From Polysphondylium violaceum (lineage: Eukaryota; Evosea; Eumycetozoa; Dictyosteliales; Dictyosteliaceae), in the NCBI GenBank assembly GCA_000277445.1, contig AJWJ01000167.1, positions 1 through 42,681 of the forward strand: a stretch of DNA of 42,681 bases. The letters are read 5' to 3'. Positions 31,352 through 41,977 of this stretch are shown one piece after another; within the stretch, counting starts at the first letter, position 1, and every line of letters starts with the position of its first letter. Both the position numbers and the translations under genes were made by a program. The notes below the pieces were generated by a model. That model saw nothing but the letters and a program-made list of their open reading frames with translations. It did not search any database and had not been told where the DNA came from.

Positions 31352-33461
31352 ATGAATGTTCAATATCTAAACGACTATATCATTCAAGGTAGGATTGGAT
31401 CTGGCTCATTTGCAATGGTCTATAGAGCAGTTTCAAAACTTACTGGTGAAGTTTTTGCAATTAAAGAAGTAAATGTACATAGATTAACGGAAAAGAATAC
31501 AAAGTTGATAGAGAATTTAAATTACGAAATTAGAATATTAAAACTAGCTTCTCATCCAAACATTGTTACTTTATATGATGTTATTGAAGTATGTAGCATG
31601 CGTTTATAGTTTTACTACTCCTATAGATTACATTTTACTAATTCTCTTTAAACGCAACTATAGCCGCCACAATCTGATGAATATATGTATTTAGTTATGG
31701 AGTGTTGTGAAGGAGGTGATTTTAGCAAATATATTAGAAAACACAAGAGATTGACAGAAGAAAAGGCATTGTATTTTATGAGACAGTTGTCAAGTGGACT
31801 TAGATTTCTTAGACAAAAGGATATTATACACAGGGATCTAAAACCACAGAATCTATTGCTTTCAGACTCTTCAGAGAATCCTATATTGAAAATTGGTGAT
31901 TTTGGATTTGCAAAATTTATCGATGTGCAGTCATTGTCTGAAACATTTTGTGGATCGCCACTTTACATGGCACCAGAGATACTCAATCACAAGAGCTACA
32001 CAGTAAAGGCTGATCTCTGGTCTGTGGGTGTTATTCTCTATGAAATGTTGGTAGGTCAACCCCCGTTCAACAGTAGTTCAATGAAAGATTTGATTTTACA
32101 ATTGGATAAAAAAACTGTGAGATTGCCTTCGAGTTTGGCTATTAGTAAAGGTTGTCAAGATCTTTTATTCTCACTTTTGCAATCAAATGAAATGGAGAGA
32201 ATATCATGGGAAGACTTTTTCTCTCATCCTTGGCTTATTGGTCAATCACCTGCTGTATCTTATCCAATACAAACAACAACAAATTCAATACCATTTAATA
32301 TAAAAGGAATTAATAATAATAATAATAATAGTAATAATAATAGTAATAATAATTTACCAGGTTATTCAACTTCTGCGCCAACCAATAATATAAATATAAA
32401 TAGTAATAATAACATTCAAAATAATAATAATTATTCAACTTCACCTTTAGATAATGGTAATCTTCCATTTGCTTTTAATAATTCAGCTTCCAATAAGCCA
32501 ATAGTTTTATCACCAGGATCTTCATTTACAGAAAGAAATTTAAACAAATCAAAATCTTTTACAGAAAATAATCAAAATAACAATATTAGAGTAAGTTATG
32601 TTATTATTGTCGTTGATTTCTAGTATAAACTAATCTAATAAATCTACATTTAGTATCCATTTAAAGATGATAAAGGTAAAATGGGATCAAGTAATGGTAA
32701 AAATAGTAATAGTAATAGCAATTCAAATAGTAGCAATAGTAATAGTAATACAACAGTAGTAATTGGTACAACAACAACTACAACCACAACAACAAATCCA
32801 ACAACTACAAATGCCCTTTTAGATTTTGAAAGAGATTGTGTAATTTTAGATGACCAAGAATTATTTTCAACAGATAGAGTATTAAAGAGAGCAACAGTTA
32901 TTGCAGAATTGGGTGATCTCAGACAATATGAAGCGGCAGAATGTTTACCATTGTACTTGAAAGCACTCAATATGCTTAAATCTAGAATTCCAAACACTTC
33001 TAACAACAATCAAGCCAGCAGTCTGTCTGAAAAATTCAAATCTACATTTAAAGAATACCAAAAAAAGGCATTTCAAATCTATTCAACTCTAAATTCTGAT
33101 CAAGACTGGTTGAATCCACAGTTCTCTGCAAACAAATTGATATACGAAACTGCATTAGACTATGGAAGAAAGGCTGCCGTCGAGGAAATGTATACAAATT
33201 ATTCAAAATCTTTGCAGCTCTATATTGATGGCCTTTTGTTGATCGAATATCTGTTAACCATTTCAAGTGACAAAGATGATCAAGATACTTTAAAAAATTG
33301 TTTGTATTTTTTATTTATTTAATTAATAATAATAATAATATTTAATTTAAAATACTAATCATAATATTATTGTTATTATTATAGATATATCAGCTTTTAA
33401 TGGAAGAATTAGTATTGTTAATAGACGATATCTCAATAGCACAACAAACACGAAAAATTAG
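31352..33461 (+). CDS. atg1: autophagy kinase ATG1 (ULK family)
   Basis: Four exons: 31352-31588, 31664-32590, 32654-33299 and 33385-33461 (628 aa). The N-terminal kinase domain has RIGSGSFAMVY, Lys38 in FAIKEV, HRDLKPQN with Asp137, DFGFAKF with Asp158 and the activation segment SETFCGSPLYMAPEIL, all diagnostic of ATG1/ULK. An Asn/Thr/Ser-rich linker (about 270-430) leads to a helical MIT-like C-terminal region (LLDFERDCVILDDQEL, ECLPLYLKALNMLKSRI, YSKSLQLYIDGLLLIEYLL) that in the family binds ATG13 and membranes. The kinase starts autophagosome formation. The last intron opens GTTTGT (weak) and joins to YISAFNGRISIVNRRYL and a stop. The last exon is also open in a second frame, so the exact C-terminus is the least certain part. 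Confidence 0.93.
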
Positions 33462-34002
33462 GAACCTCTGTAGATAAAAAAGTTATTTATTTATTTAATT
33501 TTTTTTTTTTAATTAAATATAAATCCCATTCCATTTTCGTACTTACCTTATCTATCAATTTTTCAACACATATTTCTTTTTTCTTGATAGCTGCATCTCT
33601 AAATTGAACCTTTCCAGCTTCACATATTTAAAAATACTAGCTATTTGTTTCCACGAGTACCTTTGCAAAAGCAGAGATCAATTGTAAAAATAATTGGCTC
33701 CTCTTCGGTCTATGATACCGTTGATAGGATGAAAGATAAAACAATTTTTTTTGTTCTTAAACAACTTGTTTTAAAAAAAAAAAACTAAAAATAAAATGAA
33801 GCACCAACTATTCCGATAAAAGCATTTATAATTGTTGACTCAACAATGGATGAATCTGATTTACAAAATTTCATCACAAGATTATATAGTCCACTCCAAA
33901 AATCAAGAAACTCACTACATCTACAAAATCTTTTTATTAATTTTTAAACACACATTGTTTATTTATTTATTTATTTAATCTACATTTTTTATTATATATT
34001 AA
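33462..34002. other. unresolved coding-like islands between ATG1 and a small gene
   Basis: Two stretches, about 33560-33765 and 33830-33950, are richer in G+C than normal intergenic DNA here and stop-free for 30-50 codons. Each is open on both strands, so orientation is unclear. On the plus strand an ATG at 33847 opens a 33-codon frame beginning MDESDLQNFITRLYSPLQ. On the minus strand a stretch EAGKVQFRDAAIKKKEICVE runs into a good splice donor (GTAAGT). No complete gene could be assembled and no family was recognised. The islands could be exons of an unannotated gene, relics of one, or chance. Confidence 0.3.
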
Positions 34003-34302
34003 TTACATATAATTTGCTAATTTTGGTTCAATATTTTTGAGAGTCATATATTCTTGAAGAATTGGTAAAGAGGCAGCTTTCATTTCATCAACACTGTGAT
34101 CTGGGAAAATAAAACAATTTAGTCTTGATGGGTCAATGGTTTCTAAACAGACAAGTACACATTCTCTGAGGCAATTGATAGTATTTTCAGTAAATCTTAA
34201 ACGGTAATCATGTGAACAGATATCATGGTTCATTTGGACACAAGTTGTAAATTTATCAAATGAAAGTGATTTAATTTCGTTTGGTTGGAAATGTGGTCTC
34301 AT
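34003..34302 (-). CDS. 99-aa protein of unknown function
   Basis: A single short exon from ATG 34302 (MRPHFQPNEIKSLSFDKF). The middle is helical with spaced Cys (TTCVQMNHDICSHDYRLRF, INCLRECVLVCLETI), and the end is LKNIEPKLANYM. The mix of hydrophobic and charged residues, the absence of low complexity and an AT-rich leader support a real gene. It has no signal peptide or membrane segment. The Cys pattern is not a clean CX9C twin motif, so I do not call it a mitochondrial CHCH protein. Confidence 0.68.
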   Translation of the reverse strand: MRPHFQPNEIKSLSFDKFTTCVQMNHDICSHDYRLRFTENTINCLRECVLVCLETIDPSRLNCFIFPDHSVDEMKAASLPILQEYMTLKNIEPKLANYM

Positions 34303-34819
34303 TGTTGATGGTTGTTTTGAACTAAAGTTTTTGTTATTAGTGTATTTATAATTGATAGTTGATTGAATGATATTTAATTACTAATTCTTTAGTTTTTATA
34401 TCTTTTTTTTTCAATACCATTTTTTCAAAAATCAGATCTTTGCTCCAAAAAAATGATTTTCATAAAAAACTTTTCAAAGATTGCATAAACAAAAAAGTTT
34501 CAAAGAAATTCTTTTTTAGAAGTTTTGTTTTTTCAAGACTGAAAACTCATAAATTTAAGAACTGATGATATCATTCACTACTTATTTAGAAAAGATGATT
34601 TTAATAGTCATGGGTTATTTTACAAAACTTTTTTTTTATTTAATTTACAAATAGGCACAATAATATTATTGGATTTTAATAGTAAGAGTAATTTAAACAA
34701 ACCATTAGTAACTTTGATATTTGAAATATCTAACAAATGGAGTCCCTTTGGAGATATTTTTTAAAACAAAATGTTTATATCTTTATTATTGTAATTATAA
34801 TTATTGTTGATTGATTAGT
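34303..34819. other. gap with a long stop-free stretch but no start codon
   Basis: The left part is the promoter of the 99-aa gene. From about 34545 to 34763 the plus strand is free of stops for roughly 70 codons and includes DDIIHYLFRKDDF and ISNKWSPFGDIF, without an ATG. Part of it is also open on the minus strand. It lies 3' of SEC23. It may be a gene relic or chance in AT-rich DNA. Confidence 0.25.
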
Positions 34820-37134
34820 TTAAGATTGAACAGCAAACTTTTTAAGATGTTCCAAAAATACATGTAAATTTACATCTTCAGTGAAAACGATTTCACCTTT
34901 AGATGGATCTTGAGGGATATTGTTTGTGTGGGTGATGTTGGGATCAATGGTAGCCAAAAGGAAACGAGCTTCACCAGAGTGTTGATCACATTCAATATAA
35001 CGAGGATAAGGGAATCTTTCTTTGAGAATGGCAGCGGCGTCTTGTTTTGGAGCAATCAAGAGATCTCTAAAGTTTTGATAGTTTGGATCCTTGTCGTATC
35101 CAGCTTTTCTCCATTGGGCAATAGTTTCACCAGAAAAGATTAAAACATGGAAAAAGGTGTCTAACAACAAAATAGAGTCGTTTGAAATACTCGAGGCAGA
35201 GAGGACCTCTGGACGTGGTGGACCGTTAAAGGTGTATTTCTCGAGGGTGGGTTGAATCATAACAAGAGAATTGGAAACGTTTTCTCTATTCAACATGAAT
35301 CTATAGAAGGAAGACTCATCGGGACTGTTATTGAAAACCTGTAAAAAGTTTGATCTTCTCAAATGGAACATAAAGGTGGGATAGATGGAAAAGTTTTCTG
35401 ACAAGTTAAAGGAACGAATGTCTTCTTTTTTATAGTCGGCATAACGAGAGACCAACTTGATCAACATCTTGTCCAACCATCTGGTGATGTCTTGTAACTC
35501 TTCGTTTTCAGTCTTGAAAATAGCAAGACGGGCCATCAATACGGCAGATGTTTCTTGATCAAAGCCTTGAGTCAAATGTTGGATGGGGGCGTTATTGTCG
35601 ACCCAGTCTCTCTTGACAGTGGTGACACGAACAATTTGTTTGCCGGCTGCGTTTTGATAAGAGGTGATAAATTGAATGAGACCAGAAGAGTCGGGTGGCA
35701 TTTGGTTGTTGTGTTGATTGGCAATTTCAAAATAAAAGGCAAATGTGCTGTTTTGATCGAGACCACAAATCTTCCAACTAGAGGTACCACCGATGCCAAT
35801 CTCATTTTCACTGACACAGCTTGTCTTGGCACCCTTGCTCGACATGTGACCAATGGCACCACACACCTTTAGATACATAGAGGTGACCACTTGAATCTCG
35901 GCATTGTAGCCGAGCTTGAGTGAGGCGTCAGTGTCACGTGTAAATATCTTTTGGAAGGATTGTTGGAACATGGGATGAGAGAATGCATCAGCCAACACCA
36001 TAAAGCCGCCTGTAAGCTTGACCATCTCTCTCATTTCATAGAGACCGACTTGATCGAGCGAACATGAAAAGATATCAATGGCATGGCCCGAACTGACGGC
36101 CTGCTCACCAATTGATTTATAATACTGATAGGCTTTGCTAGAGTACTTGGCCTTACCCTTTTGAATGTCATTGTGTGAACGAATGGGTTCCTTTAGCTCT
36201 TCACCAACAACAATACCGGGTCCTTGGGTGGCAGGACCACCGATAAAGGACATGATTCTGGCACCAGTGTTGGGTGCAATGGCTTGAAGCAATGAAACGG
36301 CAACGGAAAAAGCCATACCTGTGCAACGGAGTGGACGTTTATCTGAACTAACTCTGCATGGGTCTTTTTGGATCTCTTCCAAGATCGATGTGAGATGAAA
36401 CTCGCATTCATTGGCGGGAACCAAGAATTTCTTGCTCATGAGGTTCATTGATTCGGCACTGCCAAGTTTATCAATGAGGGTGGTGGCTTTGAATGGTGCA
36501 TTGCCACGGAATACATATGATTTGGGACAGGCTGTGAATCCAAGTTCATACAATTGAACCATGGAACCAAATGTAATGAGACCAACATAGGCATTCTCTG
36601 GAATCAATGATAAAGACATGGTTAATGAATCTGTCAATGCTCTCAATTCATCGTCTGGTAATCCAATGTCGACGACAAATAAATAGATGGGAAGTGCTGT
36701 ATCATTGGTTGGTAATTCATATTCTATAGTTGTAAGATTTGGATATAATTCTGCTGGTTTATGTACATCTGATATACCTGAATAATGATTTGGGAATTGA
36801 TTATGTTGTAAACAAAATGGACATACCCATGTTTTAAATGGTGCTGCAATTGAACTAAATATTATCATTATATATTAATAATCTATCTATTTATCCATCT
36901 ATCTATATATCTATTTATATATCTTTACCAATATGGATTTAAAATAGCATTACAAAGTCCTTTACAACGAAGGGGTGGATAAGGTACTTTGGTAAGTTCT
37001 GGTGATTGATGAAGTGGTGTATACATAGCACCAAGTGGTACTAATAATTTACGAGTAGCTTCTACTCTTGAAGTAGGCCAACGATTCCATGAGAATCTAA
37101 CACCATCTGTTTCTTCCCCTTTATAAAAATCCAT
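34820..37134 (-). CDS. sec23: COPII coat GTPase-activating subunit SEC23
   Basis: Two exons: 37134-36929 and 36854-34820, with a 74-nt intron opening GTAAAG (746 aa). All SEC23 parts align with the human protein. The N-terminus VRFSWNRWPTSRVEA is followed by the zinc-finger cysteines RCKGLCNAILNPYC and WVCPFCLQHNQFP; the second Cys of the first pair region is completed at the splice. The vWA-like trunk has VGLITFGSMVQLYELG and IMSFIGGPATQGPG. The beta-barrel has CVSENEIGIGGTSSWKICG and a helical domain follows. The gelsolin domain ends HVLIFSGETIAQWRKAGY, then VFLEHLKKFAV. SEC23 activates SAR1 GTPase and coats vesicles leaving the endoplasmic reticulum. The gene is divergent from the TMEM50-like gene. 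Confidence 0.97.
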
Positions 37135-37872
37135 CTAGATATATATTTGTGTGTATTTATGTGTATTTGTATTGTTAATATAAGAGTGTGGGATGTATTG
37201 AATATGATTAAATGCTAAAAACTAGTTTTCTCCTTCTCTGATCTGATGAGTCATTATCCTTTTTTTTTAAAAAAGTGAAAAAATAAAAAGAAAAAAAAAA
37301 CAAACACAACGTGGTGAATGCAACATAATGGAGTGATTACTCAATATGCGCAGAGGGAATGACTACCTGTAGTATTGACACAATACCTTATTAGTTATAG
37401 TCGTATAGTCTTTAATATACAAAGATGGTGAACACACCTACTCTATATATATTAAATGAACCAAAAATAAAAAAATGAAAAAAAAAAAAATAGATATCAA
37501 CTTCAAGAAAGAAAATTTTGATGGCGGAGAGTGGGTGGGAATTTTTTTTTTTTACTTTTCTCCCCTCTTGTGATGTTGGGCGACGCACCATATAAAATTT
37601 TTGACCATATAAAAACTTTTCTGTAGTTCGAAAGGTGTACACAATTCCTAAAACACTGAGAGACAAATTTATCATTTATTTAATAAAATTTTGTGTGTGT
37701 GTGATTGCTCCTTTTTTTTTTAAACAGTTTAAACATTACAGATAGATCCACAATATATACAAATATACAGATAAATATAGAATTATAGAAATATATAAAT
37801 ATATAGATAAAGATACAAATACACAAACTATAGTATAATATAGTATAAAATAGATAGAATAGATAGAATAGA
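37135..37872. promoter_or_regulatory. bidirectional promoter of SEC23 and the TMEM50-like gene
   Basis: It contains A and T tracts, a GC-richer block (about 37520-37590) with a near G-box (GAGTGGGTGGG) and ggcgacgcacc, two CATATAAAA TATA-like repeats (about 37588-37617), and a small inverted repeat GTATTG-ACA-CAATAC (37372-37386). TG/TATA-rich simple sequence precedes the plus-strand start. There is no credible ORF. Confidence 0.45.
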
Positions 37873-38419
37873 ATGATCAACTTGAAGAAATATATGCCAG
37901 CAGTATCTGGTTTATTAGTACGTGTGTTTTGTTAAATGAGAGTCATGTTATAATTATATATTAATATGTCTATGATAATAAAATGAATAGTTTGGTGCAG
38001 CATGGTTTTTAATGATCGATGGACATGTATATGAGAATCACAATCTCGCTAAAAACCCAGATTTCGGACCCTCTATAAAATGGGTCTACTATTTACCGGG
38101 TGTATTTTCAACTCTAGGCCTTGTAATGTCAAATATTGTAAATTTAGATGTATTGACAAACTCTTCTTTCTTTGCCGACGATGACAGCGTAATTAAAACT
38201 CGTATTTGGTTATTTGTCAGTTTTGCTATAAACTTTGGTTGCATTGCAGGTGCTATCTGGATTATGGCCGGTGTTTTCTTGCCTCCCCACAACTACAACT
38301 CTGCTTCACAATGGCCTGGTATCGCCCTCACCCTTCAGAATGCTTTGATTTTCATTAGTTCTTTAATTTTAGTGTATGCAAAGACTCAAAAGGAAGACGA
38401 CGGTTACAGTAATTTCTAA
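37873..38419 (+). CDS. TMEM50/UPF0220 family four-TM protein
   Basis: Two exons: 37873-37917 (15 codons) and 37991-38419, with the intron opening GTACGT (157 aa). The joined N-terminus is MINLKKYMPAVSGLLFGAAWFLMIDG, giving TM1 across the splice as in TMEM50 proteins (AGVLF..GWW..IDA). Next come WVYYLPGVFSTLGLVMSNIV (TM2), TRIWLFVSFAINFGCIAGAIWIMAGVFL (TM3, with the family signature RIWLFV.F...FG) and WPGIALTLQNALIFISSLIL (TM4, family PGIA...QNA.IF). The fungal relative Vps68 acts in endosome/vacuole traffic and human TMEM50 proteins sit in endosome/Golgi; a similar role here is inference. The C-terminus is short and acidic. Confidence 0.92.
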
Positions 38420-38539
38420 ATTGGTGCCGCGTGTGCTATTGCCTCAAAGAAGATATCTTTTGTACAAAGTTTAATTAAATATTGTTTTTTCTTTTCAAAG
38501 TATATAATTACAGATTTATTATTATTAATATTTAAGAGT

Positions 38540-39723
38540 TTACTCTTGATCTTCGTCTTCAGTTTGATCTTGATCATCTTGATTATCATTTTCGTCTTGA
38601 TCATCACCATCATCACCATTTGCATCGCTTGATTCTGTGCCATTTAATCTTTCTTTTGTTAATTTGGCACATAGAGCTAAAAGCTGGCAGACGGCATCAT
38701 TGTTTAAATCTGTTTTGTAGTCCTTAATATTTGCACGAGTTTTCTTTGAACCAGTTGTAATTTGTTTGAGTATCTTTTCAATAGAGGCAACGGTTGAGCC
38801 CACCCTGTTTTTAATCTCTACTGGTCCTTTGCCTTGTAGGCCATCTGATAGGACCATATAGTGTTTGCCTTTTTTCACTTTATCAGGATAACGAAGGAAT
38901 CTATAGTTTTGTGCGATAAAGTATTCCATGGTGGGCTTGTATCGCTTAAAGGTTAGACCTACACGACCACTGCCAAACATGTCTTCGATTCTGCCGGGCT
39001 TGGGTAAGGAGCTTTGTGCACTCGAGTCAACATCACTGAGCATCTTTAAATAGAGTAGAGGATTCTTAGACTCAAACACAGAACGTCCGGCGGTGGCAAC
39101 AAACGTCTTTATATCTGCTTGTTTGGTGAGTTTGAGGATATGGTCGACACACAAACTTGGTCCATCGACAATGGTTGATTGTGAGTCTACTCTCTTGAGC
39201 GATCTAATTAAAATGCCTCCATACACATCATCGCCACAACCAAAAGTGATATCCAATCCCTTGAATGATCCTCCTCTAAAGGTACCGTTGGTTCTGTGAA
39301 AGTACCATGAGGCCTTCTCTAACTGCATAACATCACAATGTGCAAAAAGATCATTGTGTTTGTATCCCTTAAAGTAGAATTCCAACTACAAGTTCTATAC
39401 GTTAGTATATCATATTCTCTTGTAGTTACTTTTGCAACACACTACAATATACATACTTCTATCATTAAATGAGGTATTTCGTTAATATAAAGTATAACAT
39501 TGTTTTGTAATTGATATGCAATGTTATTAAACCAATCTTGATAGTCTTCTTCTTTTAGTTCTGTAATATTTGTATGTGACAATAAATCTATAATACTTTG
39601 ATTTTGTCTATCGTATTCATCTTGATCTAAAGGTTTGTTCTTTTTCATTGTAGTGGTAGTACTTTCATCTTCAGTCTCACTGCCACTTAGATTATCATCA
39701 TCTTGAGCCTTTCTCTTTGACAT
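38540..39723 (-). CDS. conserved protein with WYFHR/FKGLDITFG motifs, glycosylase-like
   Basis: Two exons: 39723-39457 and 39385-38540, with the intron opening GTATGT (370 aa). The N-terminus is Lys/Asp/Ser-rich with a possible nuclear localisation signal. The core (about 60-330) carries LEFYFKGYKHNDLFAHCD, ASWYFHR near 116, FRGGSFKGLDITFG, GGILIRSL near 146 and GPSLCVDHIL, then RVGLTFKRY and YRFLRYP. I recall this motif set from uncharacterised eukaryotic, especially fungal, proteins. The order ILIR.L, GP..LC..L, RVG and RF.V/LR resembles 3-methyladenine (alkyladenine) DNA glycosylase, but the usual catalytic context is not obvious. The C-terminal 35 residues are Asp/Glu/Gln-rich. DNA repair is therefore only a hypothesis. 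Convergent with the TMEM50-like gene (120 bp). Confidence 0.85.
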
Positions 39724-40216
39724 TTTATGATATTTATACTGTGCGTGTAAAACTCCTTGAAGCGCTCTAATAAAAAACAAAAGCTAAAAAACTTTTCGAG
39801 CAAAAAAAAATCATTCTTATTTTTATCCCCTTTTTTTATTCTTCGAATTTTTAAAAATAGTCGGAATATACAATCCTGTGTCAACTCCAAACCCACACAA
39901 TCTAAATCAGGCCCAGCCGATCCATTCAAACACAATAAATAAAATAAGCAGCCAGATTCGTATTTATTCACAATTAAATACTACACAACAGGCCTTTGAT
40001 AGAATATAGTAATAATATTTGATGCGGTTTTTTTACATATAAATTTATTTTAAATTTTATCACAACCCACCACATCATGTATTTATTATTATTATTGTTG
40101 TTATTGTTATTATAAGTAGTGATGGGATGGTGTAAGGAAGCAATGGAGAAAGAAGAGCAAGAGATATCTCATCTCTATTTCATTTTACCCCATCACGCTA
40201 TCTCCCAGGCACAAAC
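39724..40216. promoter_or_regulatory. promoter of the glycosylase-like gene and 3' end of the eIF4E-2 gene
   Basis: A/T tracts at 39795-39840 are followed by a GC islet at about 39873-39930. The islet holds GGCC (39910-39913) and a minus-strand G-box match (TGTGTGGGTT, 39890-39899), about 165-190 bp upstream of the gene at 39723. Short ORFs on both strands cross the islet but lack an ATG in a sensible place. Confidence 0.45.
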
Positions 40217-41977
40217 CTACAATGGCAATTGTTGATTTTGTTGTTGTTGTTGTTGTTGTTGCTGTTGCTGTTGTTGCATTTGCATATAATGTTGTTGAGT
40301 TTGTTGTTGCATTTGTTGATAGTAATCTTGAATGTTTTGTTGTTGCATAAAATTGTTGAGTGGCGAGGTAATGCTGTTATTGCTGAGACTGATGCCACTG
40401 CCGCTGGTGTTGAGTTTAATGTTACCACCATTGATACTATTGCCACTGCTGTTTAAGGATGGTTGATATCTAAAGTAATCCATTCCACTGTCAATGGACG
40501 AATTCAATGTGGTGCCCTCTGATCCCTCGCTTCCACCCAATTGGCCATCTTTGAATATTCTATCTAATTTATTAAAATGTGGTTTGTAGTCTAATTTTTC
40601 AATTTTGAATAGTTGTTTCAAACTTAATCTGTTGTGCGTGTATCGAGATGCAGATGCAGATGTATATTTATAGATATGTTAGAAATATTATACTCGTCAT
40701 AGAGATGTATCTACGAATATAAAACACCTACGATAATCTTTCAATATCTTCACAATTATTATTCCAAATACCAATTAAATTATTATCATTTGCTCTAAAA
40801 GAAATTACAACACCGTTGATGTTTTCACAACCATCAATTTGGTCACCTATAAATGCCAATAGCTAATAGTGATAATATAATAATTAATAAACTATTCTCC
40901 CTATGACTATTTTACTCTGACTACTGCTAGTGCTGCTCTATTATTATTGTTTTCCAATCAATCTATTGCTGTGCCCTAATACACTCTTGGCTCTTTATCT
41001 TATTATTACCACACAACTAATCTCGATATAATACTTACTAAATCTTCCCACCATTTTGAAGTATAATTTCTTCTAGTCTTTACAACAAACTTTCCACCTT
41101 TTTTATTATCCTTTTCTTCCCAAATTGGTTTAACACCTTCTTTAAATAAATATATATCACTCAAGGATGAAAATTCATCGACAGGTCTAATCATGTGACT
41201 GTAAAAACTCCAAAAATCTTCAACCTAATCATTGTTATAATATTTGCTGTTAGAAGACAATCAAAAGATAACAGATACACATAGAGTGTCTCTTCAATAG
41301 AGTACAACTCCTACACAAACATACAGTTTTAATAGGACCAGATATGAATTGAAGACCGGTTAAATAATCATTCATATTCTTTGGTCTCTTTGGCATATAG
41401 TAAAAGTAATATGTGTTTGAAAGATGATGGACCATTCTTTAGATTATATATTATATATTGTTGTTGTGTGTGTAAAAGAGTTGAAAGATGAAAAAAAATA
41501 TAAAAATAAAAAAAAAACGCATAGAAAAAAAAAAGAAAAAAAAAAAAATTTGTGAAGATCATGCCACTGATTAGTTTGAATTTGACTGTCTGAATTGATA
41601 AAGTTGGACGCTCTGGCAGGTATGATTTTGTTAGGAGTGGGAGAAGTATGAGTGGTGGTAGAGGTGGTAGAGGTGGTGGTGGTGGTGGCGGGAATTTGAG
41701 CAGGGATAAGACTGGGTTTGAAAATAAAAGTCATAGGTGAATTGCTGATTGATGTTAAAAGCTTGGTGATGGTCTCTGCTTTGATATGATTTGTATCCAA
41801 ATGGCTTCTAAATTTTGCCTCAAGGTTCATCTTGGCTTCAGCGTTTTCGGCAAACTTTTGAGGAGAATCTTTGGTTGGGTTGTACTCCATTTCTTCCTCT
41901 AGGTCTACATTATCGGCAATTTCAAAACCACTGAGAATATAACCTTTGCCATCTGACATTATGTTTTGTAAAGCCAT
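40217..41977 (-). CDS. eIF4E type 2 (4EHP-like) cap-binding protein, possibly N-terminally extended
   Basis: The core exons are secure: 41436-41325, 41224-41039, 40862-40732 and 40628-40217. They encode HHLSNTYYFYYMPKRPK, then VEDFWSFYSHMIRP, LFKEGVKPIWEEKDNKKGG and GDQIDGCENINGVVISFR. The cap-stacking pair is Tyr (in NDYLTGLQFISG, where eIF4E has Trp56) and Trp (in KPIWEE). That Tyr/Trp pair marks class 2 (4EHP), usually a translational repressor. A Gln-rich C-terminal tail follows. The start is uncertain: an ATG at 41435 could start a 280-aa protein. Alternatively exon 41977-41568 splices in phase (CA|A) across a poly-T intron, adding 136 residues ending in Thr/Pro-rich linker (416 aa in total). 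The putative donor (GTGGCA) is weak, and the frame of that exon is open further upstream. Confidence 0.82.

Noticed and set aside
39687-39971. Short frames on both strands across the GC islet near 39900
   Set aside because: They lack sensible ATG starts and overlap the promoter; the islet is better explained as regulatory DNA.
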